NCBI RefSeq assembly: GCF_013155295.1
Contig: NZ_JABJXT010000003.1
Span: forward strand, 308,594 to 372,593
Source: Pseudogemmobacter hezensis
Lineage (GTDB): Bacteria; Pseudomonadota; Alphaproteobacteria; Rhodobacterales; Rhodobacteraceae
Reading direction: 5' to 3'
Length of the DNA stretch: 64,000 nt
The position numbers and the translations under genes are program-made. The notes under the pieces were generated by a model that saw only the letters and a program-made list of their open reading frames with translations, ran no database searches and had not been told where the DNA came from. This document shows, piece by piece, positions 43,835 to 53,770 of the stretch (position 1 is the stretch's first letter; each line of letters begins with the position of its first letter).

Positions 43835-44863
43835 GTGACGCAGGCAGCAGAAATCGGTGCATCAGGGATCGGCAAGATGTTCGGGCGCTTTACCGCGCTG
43901 CAAGACATCTCGATGACGATCGGGCGGGGCGAATTTGTCACTTTGCTGGGGCCCTCGGGTTCGGGGAAAACCACTTTTCTGATGATCCTCTCGGGGTTTG
44001 AGGCGCCCACTTCGGGCCGCCTGACACTTGATGGCCAGGACATGACCGAAACCCCGCCCGAGGCGCGCGGCTTTGGCATGGTTTTCCAGGGCTATGCGCT
44101 GTTTCCGCATATGACGGTTGAGGAAAACATCGCTTTCCCGCTGAAGGTTCAGGGCCGCTCGGCCGCCGATATTTCCTGCCGTGTCAAAGAGATGGTCGAG
44201 ATGGTCGGCCTTGGCGGCCATGGTCATAAGCGGCCCGCGGGCCTGTCTGGCGGGCAGCAGCAGCGGGTGGCGCTGGCCCGTGCGCTGGCCTATGCGCCGC
44301 CGGTCTTGCTGCTGGACGAGCCATTCTCGGCGCTGGACAAGAACCTGCGCGGCCAGATGCAGGATGAGATGCGCCGTATCCACCAGGAGACCGGCACCAC
44401 CTTTGTCTTTGTCACCCATGACCAGGAAGAGGCGCTGGCGCTGTCCTCGCGGATTGCGATTTTCGAGAAGGGCCAGCTGCAGCAGATCGCCCCCCCGCGT
44501 GAGATCTATGAACGCCCGGCCAATCGCTTTGTTGCGGAATTCCTGGGCGATATCAATATCCTGCCCGTATCCGGCACCAGCATTGAGGGCCGCGCCATCC
44601 GCCTGCCCGATGGGGCGGGCGATCACCTGGCGATCCGGCCCGAATATATGGATCTGTCGCTGTCAGAGCCGGGCGAGGGCAATGCGCTGCCCGTGCAGCT
44701 GCGCGATCTGACCTATCTGGGCGCCGAGACCCGGCTTTTGCTGGCCACCAAAGCGGGCGTTCCGGTCACCCTGCATGTGCCCACCGCCAAGCTGCCCGAG
44801 GGGCTGGCCCCCGGTGCCGCGCTCTGGACCAGCTGGGAGGCGTCGCGCGGCTTTTTGCTTTAA
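43835..44863 (+). CDS. Polyamine-type ABC transporter ATPase, PotA-like
   Basis: 342 aa ATPase with Walker A GPSGSGKTT (about residue 39), Q-loop VFQGYALFPHMTVEEN, signature LSGGQQQRVALARALAYAP and Walker B LLLDEPFSALD. The C-terminal TOBE-type domain (ILPVSGTSIEGRAIRLPDG... LAIRPEYMDLS) is present. It energises the two permeases downstream. Start GTG 43835 is used with a weak AAGGGA Shine-Dalgarno. First gene of a five-gene operon: ATPase, binding protein, two permeases, ThDP decarboxylase. Upstream gap contains two copies of CAGACCTCTGA (43774-43784 and 43796-43806). Confidence 0.92.
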   Translation: MTQAAEIGASGIGKMFGRFTALQDISMTIGRGEFVTLLGPSGSGKTTFLMILSGFEAPTSGRLTLDGQDMTETPPEARGFGMVFQGYALFPHMTVEENIAFPLKVQGRSAADISCRVKEMVEMVGLGGHGHKRPAGLSGGQQQRVALARALAYAPPVLLLDEPFSALDKNLRGQMQDEMRRIHQETGTTFVFVTHDQEEALALSSRIAIFEKGQLQQIAPPREIYERPANRFVAEFLGDINILPVSGTSIEGRAIRLPDGAGDHLAIRPEYMDLSLSEPGEGNALPVQLRDLTYLGAETRLLLATKAGVPVTLHVPTAKLPEGLAPGAALWTSWEASRGFLL

Positions 44864-44938
44864 CCGATACGGCCGGGACAGATCCGCCATCAGATGCGGA
44901 CGCCGGAGACTGCCACATCCTCAACAGGGAGACAGAGA

Positions 44939-46051
44939 ATGAACAGAGCATTCCAGCAGGATCAGTTGGAAATTCTGGCGATGAAGGCCCGCAAGGGTCA
45001 GATTTCGCGGCGCAATTTCAACACGGGTCTTGCGATTTTGCTGGGCACCTCGGCGCTTGGGCTGGGCGGCCGGGCCAATGCCCAGACCAAAGAGCTGGTG
45101 ATGGTGAACTGGGGGGGCGACGCGGGCGCAGCCTATGACGCCGCCTATGGCAAACCTTTCCTTGAGGCGACCGGGATCACCGTGCGCCAGGATGGATCCG
45201 GCCCGACCGAGGGCGCGATCCAGGCGCAGTTTGAAAGCGGCAAGCCGACCTGGGATCTGGTCGATGTCGATGCCTTCTCTGCCGAGGCGCTTGGCAAAAA
45301 GGGCATGATGGAGGCGATTGACTATACTATCGTCGACCGCTCGAAATTCCGTGAGGGCTTTGGCTGGGAGTATTCCTCCTCGACCTATTTCTTCTCTTAC
45401 ATCATCGCCTATGACGCGACGAAGTTCGGGGACAACCCGCCGACCGGCATCGCCGATTTCTTCGATCTTGAGAAATTCCCCGGCAAGCGCTCGCTTTACA
45501 AATGGGGCGTTGGCGTCTGGGAGGCGCTTTTGCTGGCCGATGGCGTGGCCCCGGGCGACCTTTACCCGCTGGATATCGAGCGGGCGCATAAAAAGCTGGC
45601 GGGCTTTAAGGACAATGTCGTCGCCTATTGGGGCGGCGGCTCGGAAAGCCAGTCGCTGCTTCTGGACGGCGAGGCCTCGATGGCGATTGTCTGGTCCACC
45701 CGGGCGCGTCTGATCGAGGAAGACAGCGGCGGCGATGTGAAATTCATCTGGAAAGATGGGTTCGTCTCGCCCGGCGCGATGGGCGTGGTCAAGGGCAATC
45801 CGGGCGGGGCAGAGGCTGCGATGCAGTTCATCGCCTCGGCCCAGGAGCCTGAAAAGCAGCTGGTGATGTTCAACATGCTGGGCCAGGGGCCGGCAAACCC
45901 CGCCACTGATGCGCTGCTGCCTGCGGAAGATGCGAAATACAACCCGGTCTCGCCCGAGAATTTCGCGCAGCAAATGGCCCTGGATATGGGCTGGTATGAA
46001 GAGCATTACGGCGCGGCGCTGGATGAATATCTGAAGATCATCTCGGCCTGA
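44939..46051 (+). CDS. Polyamine-type ABC transporter binding protein, Tat-exported
   Basis: 370 aa periplasmic binding protein of the PotD/family 6-8 type. The N-terminus carries a twin-arginine signal (ISRRNFNTGLAILLGTSALG, cleavage near ANAQ). Family features include ELVMVNWGGD at the mature start, WDLVDVDAFSAEALG, and AYWGGGSESQSLLLDGEASMAIVWSTRA. ATG 44939 follows GGGAGACAGAGA. Such proteins bind polyamines, opines or related cations. Context with a 2-ketoarginine-decarboxylase-like enzyme points to a guanidino compound. Confidence 0.9.
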   Translation: MNRAFQQDQLEILAMKARKGQISRRNFNTGLAILLGTSALGLGGRANAQTKELVMVNWGGDAGAAYDAAYGKPFLEATGITVRQDGSGPTEGAIQAQFESGKPTWDLVDVDAFSAEALGKKGMMEAIDYTIVDRSKFREGFGWEYSSSTYFFSYIIAYDATKFGDNPPTGIADFFDLEKFPGKRSLYKWGVGVWEALLLADGVAPGDLYPLDIERAHKKLAGFKDNVVAYWGGGSESQSLLLDGEASMAIVWSTRARLIEEDSGGDVKFIWKDGFVSPGAMGVVKGNPGGAEAAMQFIASAQEPEKQLVMFNMLGQGPANPATDALLPAEDAKYNPVSPENFAQQMALDMGWYEEHYGAALDEYLKIISA

Positions 46052-46135
46052 GGCTGAACCCCGGGTGCCATGCACCCTGAGGCCCGGATGCCCCGCCGCA
46101 ATGGCCGGGGCATCCTTTTGACCAGAGGGGGGATC

Positions 46136-46948
46136 ATGCTTCGATCACGTCTTTTGCTGCTGGCACCTTTGCTGATGTTTCTGGCGCTGGCCTATCTTTT
46201 GCCCTTTCTGGGGGTGATGCGCTGGAGCGTGACCCTGCCAGAGCCGGGCCTTGGCCAATATGGCACCGCGCTGAGCGATCCGCTGGTGCTGAGTGTGATC
46301 TGGCGCACGGTTCGGATCTGTGCGCTGGTGACGGTGCTGGCGGTGGCGGCGGGCTATATGATCACGCTGTTATGGGTGCGCGGCGGGCCCTGGATGCGGC
46401 TTTTCGTTGAGCTGTGCATCCTGATCCCCTTCTGGATTTCGGTGCTGACACGGGCCTTTGGCTGGCTGGCGATGCTGTCGAACCGCGGCGTTCTGAACAC
46501 CTGGGGCCAGGATCTGGGCCTTTTGGCGGAACCCCTGACGCTGGTGCGCAATGAGTTTGGCGTGGTGATTGGGATGGTGCATTTCCTGATCCCCTTCGCG
46601 GTTTTCCCGCTGGCCTCGGCCATGCGCACCGTGGATGAGCGCGTTTTGCTGGCCGCGCGCGGCATGGGGGCATCACGGGCGCGGATCTTCTGGCAGGTCT
46701 TCGTGCCGATGACGCGCTCGGGCATTTTCGGCGCGATGCTTCTGGTCTTTGTCTTTGCGCTTGGCTTCTTTGTGACGCCGGCGATCCTTGGCGGCGGGCG
46801 CTCGGTTCTGGTGGCCGAGCTGATCTGGCTGCGCATCTTCCAAAGCCCCGACTGGGGGCTGGCGGCGGCGATCTCGGTGATCATGATGCTGGCAATCGGG
46901 CTTTTGCTGATGCTGACGATGCGATTTGCAAAGGGGACAGGGCGATGA
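46136..46948 (+). CDS. Polyamine-type ABC permease, PotB-like
   Basis: 270 aa permease with six helices (first: LLLLAPLLMFLALAYLLPFLG). The EAA loop LLAARGMGASRARIFWQVFVP contacts the ATPase. ATG 46136 is preceded by GAGGGGGGATC, a strong Shine-Dalgarno; the frame is open further upstream without support. The last four nucleotides overlap the next permease (ATGA). An 84-nt gap separates it from the binding-protein gene. Confidence 0.92.
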   Translation: MLRSRLLLLAPLLMFLALAYLLPFLGVMRWSVTLPEPGLGQYGTALSDPLVLSVIWRTVRICALVTVLAVAAGYMITLLWVRGGPWMRLFVELCILIPFWISVLTRAFGWLAMLSNRGVLNTWGQDLGLLAEPLTLVRNEFGVVIGMVHFLIPFAVFPLASAMRTVDERVLLAARGMGASRARIFWQVFVPMTRSGIFGAMLLVFVFALGFFVTPAILGGGRSVLVAELIWLRIFQSPDWGLAAAISVIMMLAIGLLLMLTMRFAKGTGR

Positions 46949-47754
46949 CGGTGCTGAGACCCGGGCTTTTGGCCACGATACTGGCGGCGCTGGTCGCGGT
47001 TTTCCTGCTGATGCCGCTGATTGCGGTGGTCCCCGTCAGTTTCACGCCGGGGCGCAACCTGTCGATGGCGGGGGATGAGTGGTCTTTGCGCCATTACCGC
47101 GCCCTGATCGACAACCCGGCCTGGCTGCAGGGTGTCTGGCTTTCGGTGCGGATCGGGCTGGTCGCCAGCCTTTTCGCCACGGCGCTGGCGGCGGCCTTCA
47201 GCCTGGGGATCTGGATGCTGCAGCCGCGCCTTGCCGGGCTTTACATGGGGATTGCGATGCTGCCGATGGTGGCGCCGCCTGTCGTCTCGGCGCTGACGCT
47301 GTATTTCTTCCTGACCAGCCTTAGCCAGTGGAACGGGGTGATCGGCTATGACACCTTTATGGGCGTCGCGCTGGCGCATGCGGTGATGGTCGCGCCTTTC
47401 GCGGTGGTGCTGATCACGGTGGCGCTGTCGCAGCTGGACCGGCGGATTGATCTGGCGGCACGCTCGATGGGGGCGGGGCTGGGGCAGCGGGTGTTTCGGG
47501 TGATCCTGCCCAATATCCGCTTTGGCCTGGGCGCGGCGCTTTTTCTGACCTTCGTCCTCTCATGGGAGGAAATCGGGGTCACGCTCTTTATCACCTCGGT
47601 GAATGCGGTCACGCTGCCCAGGATGATGTGGATGGGCCTGCGCGACAATATCGACCCGGCGATCGCTGCGATCTCTGTGCTGCTGATCGTGATCGTGGCG
47701 CTGGTTGTGCTGATAAGAACTGCCGTGCAGCTGCGGCAGAAGGGGGATATGTGA
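46945..47754 (+). CDS. Polyamine-type ABC permease, PotC-like
   Basis: 269 aa second permease subunit with six helices and the EAA loop DLAARSMGAGLGQRVFRVILPN. N-terminus LLATILAALVAVFLLMPLIAVVPVSF is the usual PotC-type first helix. ATGA overlap with the preceding permease and GTGA overlap with the following enzyme gene, so transport and catabolism are translationally linked. Confidence 0.92.
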   Translation: MTVLRPGLLATILAALVAVFLLMPLIAVVPVSFTPGRNLSMAGDEWSLRHYRALIDNPAWLQGVWLSVRIGLVASLFATALAAAFSLGIWMLQPRLAGLYMGIAMLPMVAPPVVSALTLYFFLTSLSQWNGVIGYDTFMGVALAHAVMVAPFAVVLITVALSQLDRRIDLAARSMGAGLGQRVFRVILPNIRFGLGAALFLTFVLSWEEIGVTLFITSVNAVTLPRMMWMGLRDNIDPAIAAISVLLIVIVALVVLIRTAVQLRQKGDM

Positions 47755-49355
47755 CGACATCAATCTCAACCGGGGTCTATCTGACCCATCTCTTGCGCCA
47801 ATATGGGGTAGAGCTGGTTTTCGGCATCCCCGGCGTCCATACGGTCGAGCTGTATCGCGGTCTCACCGGCTCTGGCATCCGCCATATCACCCCCCGGCAT
47901 GAGCAGGGCGCGGGTTTCATGGCCGATGGCTATGCGCGGGCCTCGGGCAAGCCCGGCGTCTGTTTTATCATCACTGGGCCGGGCATGACCAATATCACCA
48001 CCGCTATGGGCCAGGCCTATGGCGATTCGATCCCGATGCTGGTGATTTCCACGGTGAATGCGCATGGGCGGATGGGCTCGGGCGAGGGCTGGCTGCATGA
48101 GCTGCCCAATCAGCAGGCGCTGGTCTCTGGCGTCTGTGCCTTCTCGCGCACCGTGAACCGCCCCGAAGAGCTGGCAGGCATGCTGGCCCAGGCCTTCGCG
48201 GTCTTTAACGGCGCAAGGCCCCGCCCGGTGCATATTGAACTCCCGATCAATGTGATGCTGGCCGAGGCAGGCCATCTGCCGATGCCCGAACCGATGCAGC
48301 TGTCGCGTCCCGGCCCCGCGCCTGCCGCCCTGGCTGAAACCGCCCGGCTGCTGGCGGGGGCTGCGCGTCCGGTGATCCTGGCGGGTGGCGGCGCGGCGCG
48401 GGCCGAGATCGGGCGGCTGGCCGAGGCTTTTGATGCGCCTTTGGTCATGACCACAAATGCACGCGGATTGCTGCCGCCGGGTCATCCGCTGGCGGTGCCG
48501 CTGTCGCCCTCGCTGGGATCGACCAGGGCGCTGATCGCGGGGGCCGACGTGGTGCTGGCGATTGGCACCGAATTTGGCCTGACCGATTACGATATGAATG
48601 AGGATGGCGGTTTTGCGCTGCCCGGCACGCTGATCCGCGTCGATCTGGATCCGGTGCATATGGCGCGGGGGATCACGCCGCATCTGGCGATTGTCTCGGA
48701 TGCGGCGGGCTTTGCCGAGGCGCTGCTGCCGCTTGCCCCGGCCGGGCCGCAAAAGGACGGCGCGGCCCGCGCAGCCCGCGCCTGCAAGGGCCGCGATGAT
48801 CTGCCAGAGGCCTATCTGCGCGACCTGAACCTTTTGTCGCTGGTGCGCGATACACTGCCCGGCGTGCGCATGGTCGGCGATTCCACCCAGCTGACCTATG
48901 CCGGGAATATGAATTATGAGGCCGCCGCGCCCGGTACCTGGTTCAACTCGGCCACCGGGTTCGGCACCCTGGGCTATGGGCTGCCAGCCGCGATTGGTGC
49001 GAAGCTGGCGGATGATCGCCCGGTGGTGGCGATCTCAGGCGACGGGGGCCTGCAATTCTCGCTGTCAGAGCTGGCCTCTGCCAGTGAGGCGCAGGTGCCG
49101 GTGGTGCTTTTGCTGCATGACAACAGCGGCTATGGCGAGATCAAATCCTATATGATTGCCCGCAATATCCCGACCCTGGGCGTAGATATCTATACGCCCG
49201 ACCTGGCGAAGATTGCTTCGGCCTCAGGCTGGCATGTCGAGCGGGTCACGGATGTCGTGCAGCTGCCCGATTTCCTGCGCGAGGGCGCGGCAAGATCCGG
49301 CCCGACCATGCTGATCTTCGGGGATGACCTGCGGGCGCAGTTGCCACTGGACTAA
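47751..49355 (+). CDS. ThDP-dependent decarboxylase, 5-guanidino-2-oxopentanoate decarboxylase-like
   Basis: 534 aa thiamine-diphosphate enzyme of the acetolactate synthase fold. Cofactor-activating Glu51 (PRHEQGAGFMADGYAR), central FAD/linker-type domain (about 190-330), and the ThDP motif GDGGLQFSLSEL ending ...HDNSGYGE. Acetolactate synthases are longer and lie with ilvH; the polyamine-type transporter operon instead fits AruI-like 2-ketoarginine decarboxylases, which give 4-guanidinobutanal. That assignment rests on context and overall resemblance. GTG 47751 overlaps the permease stop. No 2-ketoarginine-forming transaminase or guanidinobutyrase is nearby. Confidence 0.8.
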   Translation: MTTSISTGVYLTHLLRQYGVELVFGIPGVHTVELYRGLTGSGIRHITPRHEQGAGFMADGYARASGKPGVCFIITGPGMTNITTAMGQAYGDSIPMLVISTVNAHGRMGSGEGWLHELPNQQALVSGVCAFSRTVNRPEELAGMLAQAFAVFNGARPRPVHIELPINVMLAEAGHLPMPEPMQLSRPGPAPAALAETARLLAGAARPVILAGGGAARAEIGRLAEAFDAPLVMTTNARGLLPPGHPLAVPLSPSLGSTRALIAGADVVLAIGTEFGLTDYDMNEDGGFALPGTLIRVDLDPVHMARGITPHLAIVSDAAGFAEALLPLAPAGPQKDGAARAARACKGRDDLPEAYLRDLNLLSLVRDTLPGVRMVGDSTQLTYAGNMNYEAAAPGTWFNSATGFGTLGYGLPAAIGAKLADDRPVVAISGDGGLQFSLSELASASEAQVPVVLLLHDNSGYGEIKSYMIARNIPTLGVDIYTPDLAKIASASGWHVERVTDVVQLPDFLREGAARSGPTMLIFGDDLRAQLPLD

Positions 49356-49376
49356 GGCGCTTACGGAAATCAAACA

Positions 49377-49410
49377 AAACCGCCCGGAAACCAGCGTTTC
49401 CGGGCGGTTT
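49377..49410. terminator. Bidirectional terminator between the decarboxylase gene and pckA
   Basis: AAACCGCCCGGAAA / TTTCCGGGCGGTTT perfect stem (49377-49390 with 49397-49410) around CCAGCG. The A/T ends serve both convergent genes. Confidence 0.85.
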
Positions 49411-49431
49411 GAATTTCACTTATCGAACAAA

Positions 49432-51033
49432 TCAGCCGATTGCTGCGGCGCGGACATCATCGTCGATATGCGCCACATATTGCGCGAAGTTTTTCGAGAA
49501 CATCCCGACCAGAACCTGTGCCTGGGCATCATAGGCGGCCTTATCTTCCCAGGTCTCACGCGGGTTCAGCAGAACCGGATCGACGCCGGGCACATCGACC
49601 GGAACCTCAAAGCCGAAGTTCGGATCCTTGCGGAACTGCACCCGGCCCAGCGATCCATCCAGCGCCGCCGTCAGCAGTGCGCGGGTCGCCCTGATCGGCA
49701 TCCGCCGCCCCGTGCCATGCTTGCCGCCGGTCCAGCCGGTATTGACCAGCCAGCAGGATGCGCCGGTTTTGGCGATCTTTTCCTGCAAGAGCTTGCCGTA
49801 AACCTCGGGGCGGCGCGGCATGAAGGGGGCGCCGAAACAGGTCGAGAAGGTCGGCGTCGGTTCGGTCACGCCGCGCTCTGTGCCCGGGGTTTTCGAGGTG
49901 AAGCCCGAAAGGAAGTGATACATCGCCTGGGCAGGCGTCAGCCGCGAGATCGGCGGCAGAACCCCAAAGGCATCGCAGGTCAGCATCACGATATTCTTCG
50001 GCAGACCACCCAGACCCGTTGGGCTTGCGTTCGAGATATAGTCCAGCGGATAGGCGCAGCGCATATTGTCGGTCAGCGAGTTGTCCTCGAAATCGAGGTC
50101 AAAGGTCTCGGGATCCCAGACCATATTCTCGACCACGGTCGCAAAGCGATGCGTGGTCGCATAGATCTCCGGCTCGGCCTCGGCCGAGAGGTTGATGGTT
50201 TTCGCGTAGCAGCCGCCCTCAAAATTGAAGGTGCCCGTGTCCGACCAGCCATGCTCATCATCGCCGATCAGGATGCGCGAGGGGTCAGCCGAAAGCGTGG
50301 TTTTCCCGGTGCCCGACAGGCCGAAGAAAACGGCGGTGTCATCGGGGTTGCCGATGGCGTGGTTGGCCGAGCAATGCATCGGCATCACGCCCTTTTCGGG
50401 CAGCAGGTAGTTCAGGATGGTGAAGACCGACTTCTTATTCTCGCCGCCATATTCGGTATTGGCGATCAGCACGGTCTTCTCGTCGAAGTTCAGCGCGATG
50501 ACGGTATCGGTGCGGCAGCCGTGACGCGCCGGGTCGGCCTTGAAGGACGGCAGGTTGATGATCGTCCACTCAGGTTCGAATTGTTCAAGTTCAGCGGCCT
50601 CAGGGCGGCGCAGAAGGTGGCGGATGAACAGATTATGCCAGGCAAGGCCCGTCACCATCCGCACGTCAACCCGGTGCGCAGGGGCGGCGCCTGCGTAAAG
50701 ATCCTGGACGAAAAGCTCGCGGCCTTTCAGATGGTCCAGCATATCGGCCTTCAGCAAAGCCCAGGCCTCGGGCGTCATCGGCGCGTTGTTTTCCCACCAG
50801 ATGGTGTTTTCGGTGGCAGCGGTGCGGACCACGAATTTGTCTTTGGGCGAGCGGCCGGTGAACTTCCCCGTCGTGCAGAGAAACGCGCCACCCTTGCCGA
50901 TATGGCCCTCGCCGCGGGCGACCGCGGCTTCGACAAGTGCTGGCTCACGATAGTTATAGTGGACGGATCCGGCACCTGTGATGCCCTGGTGTTCCAAAGT
51001 GCGTTTGGGGTTCACGCGTCCATTCATCGTCAT
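49432..51033 (-). CDS. pckA: Phosphoenolpyruvate carboxykinase (ATP)
   Basis: 533 aa gluconeogenic enzyme converting oxaloacetate and ATP to phosphoenolpyruvate. Motifs: [10 protein letters not shown], the P-loop [25 protein letters not shown] and [10 protein letters not shown]. Normal length. ATG 51033 is used; the ATG two codons later is equivalent. It is divergent from chvI, the arrangement found in many alphaproteobacteria, where ChvI or a carbon-flux regulator controls pckA. Direct repeats in the shared intergenic region are candidate sites. Confidence 0.97.
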   Translation of the reverse strand: MTMNGRVNPKRTLEHQGITGAGSVHYNYREPALVEAAVARGEGHIGKGGAFLCTTGKFTGRSPKDKFVVRTAATENTIWWENNAPMTPEAWALLKADMLDHLKGRELFVQDLYAGAAPAHRVDVRMVTGLAWHNLFIRHLLRRPEAAELEQFEPEWTIINLPSFKADPARHGCRTDTVIALNFDEKTVLIANTEYGGENKKSVFTILNYLLPEKGVMPMHCSANHAIGNPDDTAVFFGLSGTGKTTLSADPSRILIGDDEHGWSDTGTFNFEGGCYAKTINLSAEAEPEIYATTHRFATVVENMVWDPETFDLDFEDNSLTDNMRCAYPLDYISNASPTGLGGLPKNIVMLTCDAFGVLPPISRLTPAQAMYHFLSGFTSKTPGTERGVTEPTPTFSTCFGAPFMPRRPEVYGKLLQEKIAKTGASCWLVNTGWTGGKHGTGRRMPIRATRALLTAALDGSLGRVQFRKDPNFGFEVPVDVPGVDPVLLNPRETWEDKAAYDAQAQVLVGMFSKNFAQYVAHIDDDVRAAAIG

Positions 51034-51374
51034 ATCCGTGCCAAGCTCCGGTCGCCGCGCGCCTGGCGCGGCCTTGGTTGAAAGATGCGCCCGGGCCTTG
51101 GGCGCAGAGGGTCGGGCTCTGTTTTGCGGCCCTCTGGGCGGCTATAACACGCAGTTTGGAAAGGAAAACAGCTACGTTTCAGTCAGTTAGCGCAACCATT
51201 TTCAGGTTAGCGCAACCAGTGGCTGAACATTGCCGATAGTGAGGCAAATTGGCCATGCTATAGCAGTTTTTAAGGCATTTATGTGTCTGAATTGTGCCCG
51301 CTGATTCGTTTCCTGTTGATTCCGGGCGGTGCATTGGCGATTATATTCACAAAAGAAACAGAGCAGGTTTTATT
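51034..51374. other. 341-nt pckA/chvI divergent regulatory region
   Basis: No coding sequence seen. It contains two direct copies of GTTAGCGCAACCA (51186-51198, 51206-51218), 20 bp apart, and an AT-rich segment with TATATT at about 51341-51346 just before chvI, suitable for a promoter. Both genes must be driven from here. Confidence 0.6.
51186..51218. promoter_or_regulatory. Duplicated 13-bp element GTTAGCGCAACCA
   Basis: Two identical 13-mers, start-to-start distance 20 bp, about two helical turns, so two protein dimers could bind the same face of DNA. The GTTAGC...GCAAC half-sites resemble LacI-family operators of the GTTAGCGCTAAC kind, such as I recall for the central-carbon regulator CceR in Rhodobacter. 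ChvI is another candidate binder. Confidence 0.55.
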
Positions 51375-52076
51375 ATGTCGCGCATCGCATTGGTGGACGA
51401 CGACAGGAACATTCTGACATCAGTCTCGATGACCCTCGAAGCCGAGGGGTTCGAAGTCGAAACTTATACAGATGGCCAGTCGGCCCTTGACGCATTCAAT
51501 CGCCGCCTTCCCGATATGGCGGTCCTCGATATTAAAATGCCCCGGATGGACGGGATGGATCTGCTGCAGCGGCTGCGGCAGAAAACCTCGATGCCGGTGA
51601 TCTTCCTGACCTCGAAAGACGATGAAATCGACGAGGTTCTGGGTCTGCGCATGGGCGCGGATGACTATGTCAAAAAGCCGTTCTCGCAGCGCCTTTTGGT
51701 CGAGCGGATCCGGGCGCTTTTGCGCCGTCAGGATGCGGGGGTGCCAACAGACGCGCCCGTGGCCGAGGAAAACAAGGTGATCGAACGCGGCGAGCTGCGG
51801 ATGGACCCCTTGCGCCATGCGGTCAGCTGGAAGGGCCGCGATGTCTCGCTGACGGTGACCGAGTTCCTGCTGTTGCAGGCCCTGGCGCAGCGGCCCGGCT
51901 TTGTGAAGTCGCGCGATCAGCTGATGGATGTGGCCTATGATGATCAGGTCTATGTCGATGACCGCACCATCGACAGCCATATCAAACGGCTTCGCAAAAA
52001 GATGCGCACGGTTGATGATGATTTCTCAGCAATCGAGACGCTTTACGGAATCGGCTACCGTTACAACGAAGAATGA
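51375..52076 (+). CDS. chvI: Two-component response regulator ChvI
   Basis: 233 aa OmpR/PhoB-type regulator. Receiver domain residues 1-115 with acidic pair DDD at 8-10, phosphoacceptor Asp52 ([12 protein letters not shown]), conserved Thr/Lys in FLTSKDD and YVKKPFS. Winged-helix output domain about 135-230 with [27 protein letters not shown] and [15 protein letters not shown]. In rhizobia ChvI responds to acid and envelope signals and controls carbon metabolism and surface structures. ATG 51375 matches the family start. It overlaps chvG by 4 nt. Confidence 0.96.
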   Translation: MSRIALVDDDRNILTSVSMTLEAEGFEVETYTDGQSALDAFNRRLPDMAVLDIKMPRMDGMDLLQRLRQKTSMPVIFLTSKDDEIDEVLGLRMGADDYVKKPFSQRLLVERIRALLRRQDAGVPTDAPVAEENKVIERGELRMDPLRHAVSWKGRDVSLTVTEFLLLQALAQRPGFVKSRDQLMDVAYDDQVYVDDRTIDSHIKRLRKKMRTVDDDFSAIETLYGIGYRYNEE

Positions 52077-53770
52077 CAACCTCTCCGCGCCTTGGGTCTG
52101 ACAATCGCAGCCCCCGCAACGGCAAAGGCCGTCGCGGGGGAGAGGTGCTTTTGGGCGAAGACTGGGTCTCTCCCGACAGTATCCCCGATGAGCAGCGCCT
52201 GGCGCGGCCTATCGGCGGGCTGGTTGCGCTAAATCGCAGCCCTCTGGCGCGAAAAATCATTATTTTCAATCTGATGGCCCTGGTTGTCCTGGTGGCGGGG
52301 GTCTTGTTTCTGAACCCGTTCCGCGACAGCCTGGTGGTCAGCCGCGAGGCGGGGCTGGTGCGCGAGGCACGGCTGATCGCCTCTGTGATCGAGGCCAGTC
52401 AGGGCCGGGTGCAGGGCGGGCCTGATTATCAGGCAGCCCTTGCCCGGATCGAGCTGGCACCGGGGGTGGTGGCCTTCGTCTTTGATCCCGAAGGCAATGT
52501 CCTGACCAGCCGCACCGGCCCGGAGATGGGCCCGATCCCGGAACGTCCGACCGTTATCACCGATTTTCTGAACTCGGTCTGGGATGGGGTTTCGGTGGTG
52601 CTGTCTTTGGGGCGCACCAGGCTGCAGGGCGAAGACAGTGTAACGCTGGCCCGCAAGGTGCTGCCCTCGGCCATGACCGGGAAGACCAGCACGGCCACCG
52701 GGCTTGGCGTTGAGGGGGGCAAGGTTTTCTCTGTCGCCACCCCGATTGTGGCCGGTGGCACGGTCAATTCGGTGGTGGTGCTGTCCTCGGCTGCCGGTGA
52801 GATCGACCGCCTTGTGCGTTACGAGCGCGAGCAGGTGCTGCAGGTGTTTATCGTGGCGCTGCTGGTCTCGATCGGGCTTTCGCTGGTTCTGGCCTCGACC
52901 ATCGCCAATCCGCTGTCGGATCTGGCGGCTGCGGCCGAGATCGGGCGCGGCGGTGACGGGGGCAAGGTCTCGCCCGGCCGGGTGCGGATCCCCGATCTGG
53001 CGGCTCGCCCTGATGAGATCGGGCGGCTTTCCGTGGCCATGCGCGGCATGGTGGCGGCGCTTTATGATCGCATTGATGCCAATGAACAATTTGCCGCCGA
53101 TGTGGCGCATGAGATCAAGAACCCGCTGGCCAGTCTGCGCTCGGCGGTGGGGTCTTTGCGCTTTGTGAAGAAAGAAGAGCACCGCGAGAAGCTGCTTGAT
53201 GTGATCGAGCATGATGTCCGCCGTCTGGACCGTCTGGTTTCGGATATTTCCAACGCCTCGCGCCTCGACAGCGAACTGGTGAAGGAAGAAGAGGAAGCCT
53301 TCGATCTGGTGCAGACCCTGAACAATCTGACCACCTATCTGGGCGAGCAGGCGGCAGGGCAGGGCGTTGATTTCCTGACCGATCTGCCGGCGGGCAAGAT
53401 CATGATCCTCGGGCTTGAGGCGCGGCTGGCGCAGGTCTTTGTCAACCTGATCACCAATGCGGTGTCCTTTTGTGAGAATGGCGATGCGGTGCGGGTCTGG
53501 GCGCGGCAGCGCGAAAACCGCGTGCTGATCGTGGTCGAGGATACCGGGCCCGGTATTCCCGAACAGGCGCTGACCAAAGTGTTCAAGCGCTTCTACTCTG
53601 ACCGCCCTGAGACCCATTTCGGCAATAACTCCGGCCTTGGCCTGTCGATCTCGAAACAGATCGTCGAGGCGCATGGCGGCGTTATCTGGGCCGAAAACAT
53701 CCGCCACCCGCAGGCCGATCCGAATTCGGAACCGCTGGGTGCGCGTTTCGTGGTTGGCCTGCCGGTTTGA
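52073..53770 (+). CDS. chvG: Sensor histidine kinase ChvG
   Basis: 565 aa membrane kinase, partner of ChvI. N-terminal cytoplasmic segment of about 60 residues, helix 1 ([19 protein letters not shown]), a periplasmic sensor domain of about 170 residues, helix 2 ([19 protein letters not shown]), HAMP domain, and phosphoacceptor His346 in [13 protein letters not shown]. ATPase boxes: [39 protein letters not shown]. In several alphaproteobacteria its periplasmic part is held off by the inhibitor ExoR, which is not in this window. ATGA overlap with chvI and TTGA overlap with hprK. Confidence 0.95.
   Translation: MTTSPRLGSDNRSPRNGKGRRGGEVLLGEDWVSPDSIPDEQRLARPIGGLVALNRSPLARKIIIFNLMALVVLVAGVLFLNPFRDSLVVSREAGLVREARLIASVIEASQGRVQGGPDYQAALARIELAPGVVAFVFDPEGNVLTSRTGPEMGPIPERPTVITDFLNSVWDGVSVVLSLGRTRLQGEDSVTLARKVLPSAMTGKTSTATGLGVEGGKVFSVATPIVAGGTVNSVVVLSSAAGEIDRLVRYEREQVLQVFIVALLVSIGLSLVLASTIANPLSDLAAAAEIGRGGDGGKVSPGRVRIPDLAARPDEIGRLSVAMRGMVAALYDRIDANEQFAADVAHEIKNPLASLRSAVGSLRFVKKEEHREKLLDVIEHDVRRLDRLVSDISNASRLDSELVKEEEEAFDLVQTLNNLTTYLGEQAAGQGVDFLTDLPAGKIMILGLEARLAQVFVNLITNAVSFCENGDAVRVWARQRENRVLIVVEDTGPGIPEQALTKVFKRFYSDRPETHFGNNSGLGLSISKQIVEAHGGVIWAENIRHPQADPNSEPLGARFVVGLPV

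Noticed and set aside
47751..49355. Call as acetolactate synthase large subunit
   Set aside because: Fold is shared, but no small subunit is near, the chain is short and the gene is coupled to a polyamine-type transporter.
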